Shown in pieces: positions 34,498 to 42,501 of a stretch of 64,000 bases of DNA (position 1 is the first letter of the stretch; the number at the start of each line of letters is the position of its first letter). A program made the translations under genes and the position numbers. The notes under the pieces were generated by a model, which had not been told where the DNA came from, did not search any database, and worked only from the letters and a program-made list of their open reading frames with translations. This DNA is from JAAYUD01 sp963676865 (lineage in GTDB: Bacteria; Bacteroidota; Bacteroidia; Bacteroidales; Bacteroidaceae): positions 1,674,001 to 1,738,000 of the forward strand of contig CAXXSS010000001.1 in NCBI GenBank assembly GCA_963676865.2, given 5' to 3'.

Positions 34498-35226
34498 TTA
34501 GGTATATAAGCCTCCGTTTATTGATATTACTTCGCCGGTGATGTAGCTTGATTTTTCTGATGCCAAGAAAGCTACAAGCTCTGCTACTTCTTCGGGTTTC
34601 CCGAATCGGCCGGCCGGTATAAGTTTTTTTAATGTCGTTTGGTCCAAATCTTTTGTCATATCAGTCTCGATAAACCCGGGAGCTATGGCGTTAACCGTTA
34701 TTTTGCGGGGCGCCACTTCTTGGGCCAAAGCTTTTGTTGCACCAATCAGAGCTGCTTTTGCTGCCGAGTAATTGGTTTGTCCCGGTAGCCCTTTGATGCC
34801 TGACAATGATGTCATATTGATTATACGCCCGTAGCGGTTCACTATCATATTTTTCAGTAAGTGCCGAGTCGTATAAAAAAAACCATTAAGTGTGGTCCCG
34901 AGTACACTATTCCATTGTTGGTCTTCCATAAAAATCATTAAGTTGTCGCTACGGATACCAGCATTGTTTACCAATATTGAAATATATTCTTCTTTGTGTC
35001 GAATATTCCAATCATCTAATGCCTCACAAATACTATCGGCATTTGATATGTCAAAAGGGAGAAGTTCTCCTTGTCCTCCTTTTTCTTCGATAAGTTTTAA
35101 TGTCTCTTCGGCAGCCTCTTTGTTAGACAAATAGTTAATGATAACTGTTAGGCCTTCTTGAGCCAATCGCAAGCTGATGGCTCTTCCGATACCTCGAGAG
35201 CCTCCTGTAACAAGTGCATATTTCAT
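34498..35226 (-). CDS. fabG: 3-oxoacyl-ACP reductase (FabG-type ketoreductase)
   Basis: A 242-residue short-chain dehydrogenase. The NADPH site is VTGGSRGIGRAISLRL, the NNAG motif follows at about residue 90 (ILVNNAGIRSDN), and the Ser-Tyr-Lys triad lies in NMTSLSGIKGLPGQTNYSAA with lysine four residues after the tyrosine. It ends VISINGGLYT. It reduces the 3-oxoacyl intermediate in each cycle. It is the first gene of the 22-kb cluster and a well-formed promoter precedes it. Confidence 0.94.
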   Translation of the reverse strand: MKYALVTGGSRGIGRAISLRLAQEGLTVIINYLSNKEAAEETLKLIEEKGGQGELLPFDISNADSICEALDDWNIRHKEEYISILVNNAGIRSDNLMIFMEDQQWNSVLGTTLNGFFYTTRHLLKNMIVNRYGRIINMTSLSGIKGLPGQTNYSAAKAALIGATKALAQEVAPRKITVNAIAPGFIETDMTKDLDQTTLKKLIPAGRFGKPEEVAELVAFLASEKSSYITGEVISINGGLYT

Positions 35227-35262
35227 TGTCTATATTGATCGGTCGTCTTTTAGTATAATTTG

Positions 35263-35293
35263 CAAAATTACTCCTTTTTATGTAAATCACCAA
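35263..35293 (-). promoter_or_regulatory. Promoter of the aryl-polyene-like cluster
   Basis: On the minus strand a -33-like TTGG (35293-35290) and a -7 box TAATTTTG (35270-35263, pattern TAnnTTTG) are separated by 19 bases, the usual Bacteroidetes spacing. The fabG start is 37 bases further on. It could drive all 23 genes, since most downstream junctions are overlaps or gaps under 30 bp. Confidence 0.7.
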
Positions 35294-35321
35294 CATATAG
35301 AGGTTTTTCCTCATTTTCCCC

Positions 35322-36110
35322 TCACTTTAGGCGGAGGTCTTTTCTGAGTATACCATAGGTGTCAAAAGAGTGGCGTGATGCCAAAAGTATGGTTACGACC
35401 AGCGATATCATTGATGCACTGAATGTGATTACCATAATCATCATCTGGTATTTGATAGCTATGTTAGGACTACTACCGCCTAGCACCTGACCTATCATCG
35501 TACCCGGAAATGCAACGAGTCCCATGACGGCGATATTGGCAATGTTCGGGCTGAAAGATTTAATAATGGCAGTTCGAATGAAAGGTATTTGCGCTTCGTA
35601 ACGACTTGCTCCATTGCCCAATAGATATCGATAGAGTTGTTCTTCGCGTTGAAGTCCGTCATAATAAGTATTGAGTGCTATGACGTTGCTCGATAGCATA
35701 TTGCCCATGATGATTCCGAATATGGGAATAAAGTAGCGGGCACTGAACACGTTGTCGAGCCTCAATACAAATCCCAAGAAGTAAAGCCCTACCAATGCGA
35801 CGCTTCCTAAAAAGCCTATACTGATGGGGACGAGCAGAATAGAAGCTTTAATGTTGATTCGTTTGATTGCGGTCTGTCCGGCAACTAATATCATGATGAT
35901 AACCCACAAAAAATTAATAAGGGCATTATTCCAATCAAAAAGATACTTCAGGTATAGCCCTATTAAAGAAAGTTGTACGATCATTCGGGCAAAGGCTATA
36001 ATTGATGATTTGAAAAGTCCTGTTTTGAACTTCGAAATGAAATACATCGGGATGACTAGTAATAATAGTCCCACAAGGAGGCTGATGTAAGAAATATCTA
36101 TTGTTCCCAT
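35322..36110 (-). CDS. ABC transporter permease, FetB-like (UPF0014)
   Basis: A 262-residue membrane protein of the FetB/UPF0014 family with about six to seven helices. It begins MGTIDISYISLLVGLLLLVI. Family segments are IAFARMIVQLSLIGLYLKYLF, IFGIIMGNMLSSNVIALNTY, LGNGASRYEA and VGLVAFPGTMIGQVLGGSSP. The start at 36110 avoids overlap with the ATPase gene, although the frame is open to 36173. With the ATPase gene 7 bp upstream it forms a two-gene transporter. E. coli FetAB exports iron under oxidative stress; the substrate here is inferred from that. Confidence 0.85.
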   Translation of the reverse strand: MGTIDISYISLLVGLLLLVIPMYFISKFKTGLFKSSIIAFARMIVQLSLIGLYLKYLFDWNNALINFLWVIIMILVAGQTAIKRINIKASILLVPISIGFLGSVALVGLYFLGFVLRLDNVFSARYFIPIFGIIMGNMLSSNVIALNTYYDGLQREEQLYRYLLGNGASRYEAQIPFIRTAIIKSFSPNIANIAVMGLVAFPGTMIGQVLGGSSPNIAIKYQMMIMVITFSASMISLVVTILLASRHSFDTYGILRKDLRLK

Positions 36111-36117
36111 TTTGTTT

Positions 36118-36747
36118 TTATAATATGATGTGTTTGTCTGCAAAAGAAGCCACTTGCTTATCGTGCGAAACAAGAAGTATTGCTTTCCCGTTTTGGGCTT
36201 GTAGCCTGAAAAAGTTCATTACTTTAGCTGCCGAAGCTGCATCAAGAGCCGAAGTAGGCTCGTCGGCAATAATCAGCGGTTTGTCTAGCAACGAAGATAT
36301 GGCTATCATAATACGTTGACGCTGTCCGCCCGATATTTCCGATACCCGCTTGTCAAGCAGATCGGCATCCAAACCGATGATACGAAAACATTCCAGTAGC
36401 TTCTCTTTGTTGTATTTTAAGTTTCGGTTGGCTTTGAGCAAGAAAGGCAACTGCACCATTTCGTTTACCCATTCGGAAGGTAAAGCCAACTCTTGCGGGA
36501 GCCATGCTATGCGTTGCCGTATTTTGTCTATCGTAACAGGCGACATTTCTATATTGTCCACCACAATATTCCCCGATTTCACTACAACGAATCCGAGTAT
36601 TGCATTCAGTATCGATGTTTTGCCACATCCCGATTCGCCCGATATGCAAACTATTTCACCCTTATCTGCGGACATGTTGAAGTGCTCTAAAACCACTTTT
36701 TCGCCATAGCTAAGGTAGATATCTTTTAAATCTAATATCATTTTCAA
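36118..36747 (-). CDS. ABC transporter ATP-binding protein, FetA-like
   Basis: A 209-residue ABC ATPase. The Walker A is SGESGCGKTSIL, the signature is VSEISGGQRQRIMIA and the Walker B is PLIIADEPTSALDA, followed by the switch histidine in LLVSHDKQ. It is the partner of the adjacent FetB-like permease. A start at 36741 (third codon) is also possible. A -7 box lies 35 bases upstream. Confidence 0.9.
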   Translation of the reverse strand: MKMILDLKDIYLSYGEKVVLEHFNMSADKGEIVCISGESGCGKTSILNAILGFVVVKSGNIVVDNIEMSPVTIDKIRQRIAWLPQELALPSEWVNEMVQLPFLLKANRNLKYNKEKLLECFRIIGLDADLLDKRVSEISGGQRQRIMIAISSLLDKPLIIADEPTSALDAASAAKVMNFFRLQAQNGKAILLVSHDKQVASFADKHIIL

Positions 36748-36781
36748 TTATTCTTATTGTACGCTTTGATATATCTCATTG

Positions 36782-36789
36782 CAAAGTTA
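36782..36789 (-). promoter_or_regulatory. -7 promoter box for the FetAB-like transporter
   Basis: The minus-strand sequence is TAACTTTG, a match to TAnnTTTG. It lies 35 bases upstream of the ATPase gene start at 36747. Confidence 0.55.
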
Positions 36790-36991
36790 GAAATTAATCT
36801 CGGTAAGCAATAATATGATATATATTATTAATAATACAGTCTTGCGGCTATGGCAAATGAATTTTGTTACATAAAACTTTCGTTTATTAGACTGCTGTAG
36901 AAGACAGGAATCCGTTCGAATCGGGCGTATAAGTTATATTGCCTCTAGTGCGTGCTTTTTATTTTCTACAAGGATAAATACAATAAAAAGT

Positions 36992-37080
36992 TTTCGTCCT
37001 TATGTTTTTTCCGACTCACGGGCGTGAGTCGGAAAAAACATAAGGACGAAACTTGCGACTCACGCCCGTGAGTCGCAAGT
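36992..37080. repeat. Two adjacent large perfect palindromes
   Basis: The first palindrome has 29-base perfect arms (36992-37020 and 37023-37051) around a two-base GG centre. It begins TTTCGTCCTTATG and contains GACTCACGGGCGTGAGTC at its core. The second (37051-37080) has 14-base perfect arms around CC, with core GACTCACGCCCGTGAGTC, the exact complement of the first core. There is no terminal T-run. The first arm carries the word CGTCCTTAT also found near 58.9 and 61.98 kb. Confidence 0.92.
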
Positions 37081-37130
37081 TATATCAATAGTGAATTGAA
37101 AATACGATCTGAGGTTCTTGAGAGAACTTA

Positions 37131-38336
37131 CTAATTCTGTACTTTTTCTTCTGCTTTTTCTTTCGGGAGAATGAGGTTGAGTATTACGCCTACTATTGCC
37201 GAAAGGCCTATGCCCGAAAGCGAGAAACTTCCCCAATTCAGCATGGCGCCACCTATACCCGAAGTTAGCGTGATGGACATGATAATGATATTTCTGGTCT
37301 GGCTTAGATCGACTTTATTCTTAATGAGGTTGTTTACTCCTACACTGGCTATTGTGCCGAACAAGAGTAGCATAATACCTCCCAATATAGCTTGAGGGAT
37401 GGACCGCAACAATGCACTCAACTTCCCGATGACCGAGAAAATAATAGCTGATATAGCCGCAATGCGGATGACTTGGGGATTGGTAATCTTGGTTAGCGAC
37501 ATGGCCCCTGTTACTTCTGCATAAGTGGTGACAGGAGGTCCTCCAAGAAATCCTGCCGTCATACATGCCAAACCGTCGCCTAAAAGAGTGCGGTGCAATC
37601 CGGGATCTTTCGTGAAATCTTTTCCAGCTACATCGCTTACTACAAATACGTCTCCTATGTGTTCGATAATGGGAGCAATTGCTACCGGTATCATGTATAG
37701 TATAGGTTGCCAAGAAAAGTGAGGGGTAATAAATTTTGGAAAGGCAAGCCACGAAGCGGCGTATACGCTGCTCATGTCGACATTGAAGAAAATAATTGCA
37801 ACCGCGTAGCCTACAACAATGCCACTGACGATGGGAATAAGTCTCAATAGTCCTTTGGTATAAGCAGAGACAGAGACAGCTGTAGCCAGTGATATAATGG
37901 CCAATGTCCAGTTGCTCTTTGCCATATTGACCGCACTACCGGAGAGCGTCAGGCCGATAAGAATAATAACGGGACCGACTACTACCGGAGGGAAAAATCT
38001 ATCTAAGATCTTTTTGCCTTGCCATTTGACAAGTGCAGACACGGTGAAATAGACAAGAGAAACTCCCATCATGCCCGATAAGGTTCCCGGTAGCCCATAC
38101 AGTTTCGTAGCCTCCAATATGGGAGCTATAAAAGCAAAACTGCTTCCCAGAAATATAGGGACTTTACCTTTTGTAACTAAGTGGAAAATTAACGTACCGA
38201 TGCCCGCAGTAAATAGGGCGGTAGCAGGGTCTAAACCTACAAGAATTGGTACTAAAACCGTTGCTCCGAATGCAACAAAGAGAAATTGTACTCCGACAAT
38301 TCCTTTACGCCATGGTGATAGATTATTGGGATCCAT
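37131..38336 (-). CDS. uraA: Uracil/xanthine permease family transporter (UraA-like)
   Basis: A 401-residue NCS2 (nucleobase-cation symporter 2) protein with about 12 to 14 membrane segments. It begins LSPWRKGIVGVQFLFVAFGA. The family's Q/E-containing segments are present: IAPIIEHIGDVFVVSD near residue 222 and DGLACMTAGFLGGPPVTTYAE, a strong match to the conserved GGxxxTxYxE motif of uracil permeases. It imports uracil with protons. It is monocistronic, with its own promoter (TACTTTTG at 38362-38355, 19 bases upstream of the start) and with the palindromes downstream. Confidence 0.92.
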   Translation of the reverse strand: MDPNNLSPWRKGIVGVQFLFVAFGATVLVPILVGLDPATALFTAGIGTLIFHLVTKGKVPIFLGSSFAFIAPILEATKLYGLPGTLSGMMGVSLVYFTVSALVKWQGKKILDRFFPPVVVGPVIILIGLTLSGSAVNMAKSNWTLAIISLATAVSVSAYTKGLLRLIPIVSGIVVGYAVAIIFFNVDMSSVYAASWLAFPKFITPHFSWQPILYMIPVAIAPIIEHIGDVFVVSDVAGKDFTKDPGLHRTLLGDGLACMTAGFLGGPPVTTYAEVTGAMSLTKITNPQVIRIAAISAIIFSVIGKLSALLRSIPQAILGGIMLLLFGTIASVGVNNLIKNKVDLSQTRNIIIMSITLTSGIGGAMLNWGSFSLSGIGLSAIVGVILNLILPKEKAEEKVQN

Positions 38337-38354
38337 TATTCAAAAATTGTTTCG

Positions 38355-38434
38355 CAAAAGTAATAATAAAATTTACTTTTCGCTCTATCTCTTTTGTCGA
38401 ATTGCAAAGATTATTTCATTTTTTCATATCTTTG
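38355..38434. promoter_or_regulatory. Divergent promoters for uraA and the GDSL hydrolase gene
   Basis: Two TAnnTTTG boxes face away from each other: TACTTTTG on the minus strand (38362-38355) for uraA and TATCTTTG on the plus strand (38427-38434) for the hydrolase gene that starts at 38454. No clear -33 element with 19-base spacing was seen for the second. Confidence 0.55.
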
Positions 38435-38453
38435 TTTCAAAAATTGAGATGTG

Positions 38454-39113
38454 ATGAAAAGATTATCTACCTTTTTGATCTTATTGTTTTGTGCCTTTCT
38501 CTCTATTGCTGCTCAAAGAGCGATAAAGGTGGCATGTGTAGGAAATAGTATAACGGAGGGCTTCGGCTTGCAACATCCGGAGACAGACAGTTATCCGGCC
38601 GTTTTAGGACGGTTGCTGGGTAAGAACTACGATGTTGGCAATTTTGGTGTTAGTGCTTCCACTTTGTTGCTCAAGGGTGATTATCCTTATATGATGCGCC
38701 CTGCTTACGCTCGTGCGTTGGCTTTCGAACCGGATATTGTGACTATAAAACTCGGAACCAATGACTCGAAACCTCAGAATTGGAAGTTTAAGAAGTATTT
38801 TGCCAAAGATCTGTGCACGATGATAAAGGCTTTCCGAAAGTTAAAATCCCACCCGGTAATCTTCCTTTGCTATCCCGCTACGGCTTATGCGGTTCAGTGG
38901 GGCATTAATAATGAAGTGATAGAACACGAAATGATTCCTATTATCAATAAAGTGGCGTCTAGATATAAGTTGAAAATTATCGATACTCATCTAGCTACCG
39001 CCGGGATGAAAGAGCATTTCCCCGACAATATACATTCCGATATTGCAGGTGCAAAGGTACTTGCCCAAACTATTTATAACTCATTAGTTACTGTTCAGCT
39101 GCCCACAGAATAG
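38454..39113 (+). CDS. Exported SGNH/GDSL-family hydrolase
   Basis: A 219-residue SGNH hydrolase. It has a signal peptide (MKRLSTFLILLFCAFLSIAA), then block I with the serine in VACVGNSITEGFG, glycine block II in GNFGVSASTLL, asparagine block III in KLGTNDSKP, and the last block NIHSDIAGAK with the histidine. The start at 38454 is preferred over the GTG three bases upstream. Such enzymes are exported esterases or carbohydrate deacetylases. The substrate cannot be stated. It is divergent from uraA and is followed 6 bp later by an unrecognised gene. Confidence 0.88.
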   Translation: MKRLSTFLILLFCAFLSIAAQRAIKVACVGNSITEGFGLQHPETDSYPAVLGRLLGKNYDVGNFGVSASTLLLKGDYPYMMRPAYARALAFEPDIVTIKLGTNDSKPQNWKFKKYFAKDLCTMIKAFRKLKSHPVIFLCYPATAYAVQWGINNEVIEHEMIPIINKVASRYKLKIIDTHLATAGMKEHFPDNIHSDIAGAKVLAQTIYNSLVTVQLPTE

Positions 39114-39119
39114 AATCAG

Positions 39120-39749
39120 ATGCTGATACCTATAAAATATAAACGACCATTCGTCTGGCTTCGACGTTTCAGAAATCGTTGCGGTTATGGTATTCATTCT
39201 CCGTTTGCTTTTCATTTAATTACGGACGTTATCAATGAAAAGTTACCTTATTATGATTATTCGTACTTGCACAACTTGGAGCGAACTTTGAGCAAAGACG
39301 ATGGTAGAAAACTGCTCCCTAAAAATGAGTCTATCAAACTTCGTCGTTTACTTTATCGTTTGGCCAACAATGTCCATCCTCAATGCATCGTTTTTGCGGG
39401 AGAAGAGACAATGATGTTCAGTTATCTGAAAAAAGCTTCTCGCCAAGCTCATAGTATTCAGACTCTGAATGGAATAATAGACATGCAGTCGCAAACTCAT
39501 TTTTTGGTGTATATTCGCTTTGGGTTTGATATGGTTCAGCTTGAAGAAATCTGCCTGTATTATATCGAAAAGGCTTCTGCCAATTCATTGCTTGTTGTTC
39601 AAGGTATTGGCTTCTCTACTGAAATGAAAACTTTCTGGAGACGCTTGAAGGCGGACTCGCGGGTAGGTATTACGTTCGATCTGTATGATGTCGGGCTTGT
39701 GTTTTTTGATCACTCAAAAATAAAACAGGATTATATTGTGAACTTTTAA
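39120..39749 (+). CDS. Conserved protein of unknown function
   Basis: A 209-residue soluble protein, 6 bp downstream of the GDSL hydrolase gene. It starts with KRPFVWLRRFRNRCGYGIHSP, a motif I have seen in Bacteroidetes proteins annotated as methyltransferase-like. A SAM-binding glycine loop is not evident, so I do not assign that activity. The frame is open and the codon use is like that of its neighbours. Its position suggests co-transcription with the hydrolase gene. Confidence 0.6.
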   Translation: MLIPIKYKRPFVWLRRFRNRCGYGIHSPFAFHLITDVINEKLPYYDYSYLHNLERTLSKDDGRKLLPKNESIKLRRLLYRLANNVHPQCIVFAGEETMMFSYLKKASRQAHSIQTLNGIIDMQSQTHFLVYIRFGFDMVQLEEICLYYIEKASANSLLVVQGIGFSTEMKTFWRRLKADSRVGITFDLYDVGLVFFDHSKIKQDYIVNF

Positions 39750-39784
39750 ATCTCCCAATTGTTATATAATAAATAAAATGTATT

Positions 39785-40351
39785 ATGATGAAGAATACCG
39801 TTTATACTCATACCGGTGATAAAGGAACAACCGGACTGATAGGAGGTACTCGTGTCGCGAAAAGCGATAAACAACTTGAAGCCTATGGCTCTGTTGATGA
39901 ATTGAACTCTTTTGTAGGTTTGCTTTATACTTACATTACAGATGATCATGATAAGGAACTATTATTCACGATACAAAACAAACTTCATCAAGTGTGCAGT
40001 TGTCTGGCCACCGATTATTCAAGTGTCAGTTCGACGATAATAAAGAAATTGACTTCTGAAAATGTTAAAAGCATGGAGCACGAAATTGATATTATCAATG
40101 CCCAACTGCCACTATTGAAATCGTTCATTTTACCTGGAGGATGTAGAGGAGCGGCAGTGGCTCATATCTGTCGAACCGTTTGTAGAAGAGCTGAAAGAAG
40201 AATTTACTCTCTTCGAGACGAACAACATCCGATAGATCAGGAACTGCTTGAATATATGAATCGATTGTCTGATTACTTTTTTGTTTTGTCGCGAAAAGTT
40301 AATTTAGAAAATAAAACTGATGAAATTTTATGGGATAATAGTTGCATATAG
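39785..40351 (+). CDS. Cob(I)alamin adenosyltransferase, PduO/MMAB type
   Basis: A 188-residue ATP:cob(I)alamin adenosyltransferase that makes coenzyme B12 in the cytoplasm. The ATP-binding N-terminal motif is YTHTGDKGTTGLIGGTR, the corrin and ATP contacts are in VDELNSFVGL and CRRAERRIYSL, and LILPGGCRGAA-like FILPGGCRGAA follows. The length is as expected. An ATG at 39788 is a second start option. It supports use of cobalamin scavenged from other microbes, for example by methylmalonyl-CoA mutase. Confidence 0.93.
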   Translation: MMKNTVYTHTGDKGTTGLIGGTRVAKSDKQLEAYGSVDELNSFVGLLYTYITDDHDKELLFTIQNKLHQVCSCLATDYSSVSSTIIKKLTSENVKSMEHEIDIINAQLPLLKSFILPGGCRGAAVAHICRTVCRRAERRIYSLRDEQHPIDQELLEYMNRLSDYFFVLSRKVNLENKTDEILWDNSCI

Positions 40352-40423
40352 GATATTTTATTATACTTTTGCGGAAAAATTAGAAGAATATTTCAAATAA
40401 ATTTTTTTAAAATATTTTTAGCT

Positions 40424-40645
40424 ATGTATTGGACATTGGAATTAGCATCAAAATTGGAAGATGCGCCTTGGCCTGCAACTAAGGATGAGCTTATTGATTA
40501 TGCCATGCGCTCCGGAGCTCCACTTGAAGTAATAGAAAATCTTCAGGAAATGGAAGACGAAGGCGAAGTATATGAAAGTATTGAGGACATTTGGCCAGAT
40601 TATCCAACCAAGGAAGATTTCTTCTTCAACGAAGAAGAGTATTGA
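40424..40645 (+). CDS. Small DUF2795 protein
   Basis: A 73-residue acidic protein matching the DUF2795 family: MYWTLELASKLEDAPWPATK, then MRSGAPLEVIENLQEMEDEG and DIWPDYPTKEDFFF. The function of the family is unknown, and it is common and conserved in Bacteroidetes. It lies between the cobalamin adenosyltransferase and the ArnT-like gene and may be transcribed with them. Confidence 0.88.
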   Translation: MYWTLELASKLEDAPWPATKDELIDYAMRSGAPLEVIENLQEMEDEGEVYESIEDIWPDYPTKEDFFFNEEEY

Positions 40646-40758
40646 ACGAAAAAGAATAGACTCATTAGAAATTATTGAGTTACCGAGGCAAATGACTTGG
40701 ACAGAAGTCGTTTGCCTTTTTCTTCATCATTACAAACCTATTACAAACAAAAAGGATC

Positions 40759-42501
40759 ATGAGAAATAAGCAAGTAGGGCAGGAGTTTATATGGATTTTC
40801 CTAATAGCCATATTTACTATTATTCCTTTTTTAGGGCTTCAAGAGTATAACACGAAAGGAGAGCCACGAGAAGCAGTTGTGGCTTATTCTATGTTGCGAG
40901 ACAATAATTGGATTCTTCCAACAAACAATGGAGGTGATCTTGCTTATAAACCACCACTTTTTCATTGGTGCATTGCTGCTGTGTCTTCTGTAACGGGTGA
41001 AGTCACAGAGTTTACTTCTCGTTTCCCGTCGGCTATTGCTTTGATTGTAATGGTTGTTTGTGGCTTTATCTTTTACGCCCGGCGCAAAAATAAAGAAATA
41101 GCGCTGCTCGCTGCACTGCTTACTCTTACCGCTTTTGAAGTTCATAGAGCTGGTTTTGCTTGTAGGGTCGATATGTTGTTGACAGCTTTTGTAGTTGGTG
41201 CGCTTTATCTATTATATAAGTGGATCGAAAAAGATTGTAAAGGCATCCCTTTAGGAGCAATTCTTTGTATGAGTGCTGCGACTCTCACCAAGGGGCCGGT
41301 TGGTATTATATTGCCTTGCTTTGTTATTGGCGTTTTCCTTTTGTTGAGGGGCATTTATCGTTTTAAACCTTATCTTCTTTTGTCTGTTTTTGCTATATTG
41401 GCTTGTATCTTACCGGCCTGCTGGTATATAGCAGCTTATAGAGAAGCCGGACCTACTTTTATTAATTTGATAATGGATGAAAATTTTCGCCGATTCACGG
41501 GGAAGATGACTTATGATTCGCATGTCAATCCTTTTTATTATAACTTCTTCACGCTTATTGCCGGATGGTTGCCTTGGACATTGTTCGTTGTTGTTTCGTT
41601 GTTTTTCTTGAAGTGGAAGTCTACTTCTAAATATTTTGGTCGTCCGGGCTCGTGGTTTAGTTCTATTTTGGTGAAAGCTCGTCATGCCGATCCTGTTCAA
41701 CTTTTTACATGGCTATCGTTTTTGCTAATTCTTTTCTTCTATTGCATTCCGAAGAGCAAACGTAGCGTCTATTTACTTCCTGCCTATCCTTTTATGGCGG
41801 TGTTGATAGCAGAATACCTTATTTATATGTGGAAAGTATCGATAAAGCCTTTCCGTATTTCTGGTATTTTCTTTGGAATATTAGCAATTCTTCTTCCTAT
41901 TCTTTTTATATGTATCAAATGCGGTTCTATTCCTACTACGATATTTCATGGTAAACATGCGTGGGAAAGCATCTTGCTAATTCAGGGACTGGAGAATATC
42001 CATCTTTCTATCTTAAATCTATTCTTTATTTTCTTACCGTTGGTTATTGGTGTCTATACGATTGTTCAAATGGGAAAGCGCAGAAATGCGTCGTTTGTTG
42101 CCTTGTTTGCGTGTATCTTTGGACTCTACTTGACTTTAGACGCGGTATATTTGCCTGCAATGCTCAATACTAAATCGGATAAGCCTTTTGCCGAATATAT
42201 TGAGAAAAATGTGGCAAAAGGGAATGTCTATTCTTACCTATCGTCTGATATGCTTCGTTTCTTTATGACGGACTTTTATATGGGTGATAAGGTGAGGCTT
42301 TTTGAACGCGATTTACCTCAAGAAGGTTGGTTGATAGTGGGCGAAAAAGACAAAAACGAGTTTTTCCGTAAAACCTATATCAAGAATTATCGCTTCACTC
42401 CAATGATGCATACCGTTCGCCCTCGTTCCGATGTCGGGCAAGTTGTTTGTTTTTATAAATTTGTTCGCTTAAAAGCTATAAATTCAGGCGTTCTTCGATA
42501 A
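40759..42501 (+). CDS. ArnT-like lipid-linked glycosyltransferase (GT39/PMT superfamily)
   Basis: A 580-residue polytopic membrane protein of the GT-C/PMT fold. It starts with a first helix (IWIFLIAIFTIIPFLGLQEY), then the conserved acidic loop NTKGEPREAVVAYSM, then YKPPLFHWCIAA and LTKGPVGIILPCFVIG typical of ArnT-like transferases. About 11 to 12 helices end near residue 470 and a soluble C-terminal domain follows. ArnT moves a sugar from undecaprenyl phosphate to lipid A. The convergent GtrB/GtrA-like genes could make and flip such a lipid-linked sugar, so the three may modify a cell-surface glycolipid. Its 3' end overlaps the GtrB-like gene by 26 bases in antisense. Confidence 0.85.
   Translation: MRNKQVGQEFIWIFLIAIFTIIPFLGLQEYNTKGEPREAVVAYSMLRDNNWILPTNNGGDLAYKPPLFHWCIAAVSSVTGEVTEFTSRFPSAIALIVMVVCGFIFYARRKNKEIALLAALLTLTAFEVHRAGFACRVDMLLTAFVVGALYLLYKWIEKDCKGIPLGAILCMSAATLTKGPVGIILPCFVIGVFLLLRGIYRFKPYLLLSVFAILACILPACWYIAAYREAGPTFINLIMDENFRRFTGKMTYDSHVNPFYYNFFTLIAGWLPWTLFVVVSLFFLKWKSTSKYFGRPGSWFSSILVKARHADPVQLFTWLSFLLILFFYCIPKSKRSVYLLPAYPFMAVLIAEYLIYMWKVSIKPFRISGIFFGILAILLPILFICIKCGSIPTTIFHGKHAWESILLIQGLENIHLSILNLFFIFLPLVIGVYTIVQMGKRRNASFVALFACIFGLYLTLDAVYLPAMLNTKSDKPFAEYIEKNVAKGNVYSYLSSDMLRFFMTDFYMGDKVRLFERDLPQEGWLIVGEKDKNEFFRKTYIKNYRFTPMMHTVRPRSDVGQVVCFYKFVRLKAINSGVLR

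Larger units (their letters stand above)
36748..37130. other. Intergenic region between the FetAB-like operon and uraA
   Basis: This 383-bp AT-rich gap lies downstream of uraA and upstream of the ABC transporter on the same strand. It contains the transporter -7 box (36782-36789) and the paired palindromes at 36992-37080. No ORF of note was found. Confidence 0.6.

Noticed and set aside
13162..35226. Treating the polyene-like cluster as the housekeeping fatty-acid synthesis operon
   Set aside because: The cluster has a chain-length-factor homologue, two CrtI-like enzymes, an O-methyltransferase, LolA and an MMPL exporter, and lacks the usual fabD, fabH and plsX genes.
36920..36945. GTTCGAATCGGGCG, which looks like a tRNA T-arm
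   Set aside because: No acceptor, D or anticodon arms could be found around it, so it is not a tRNA.
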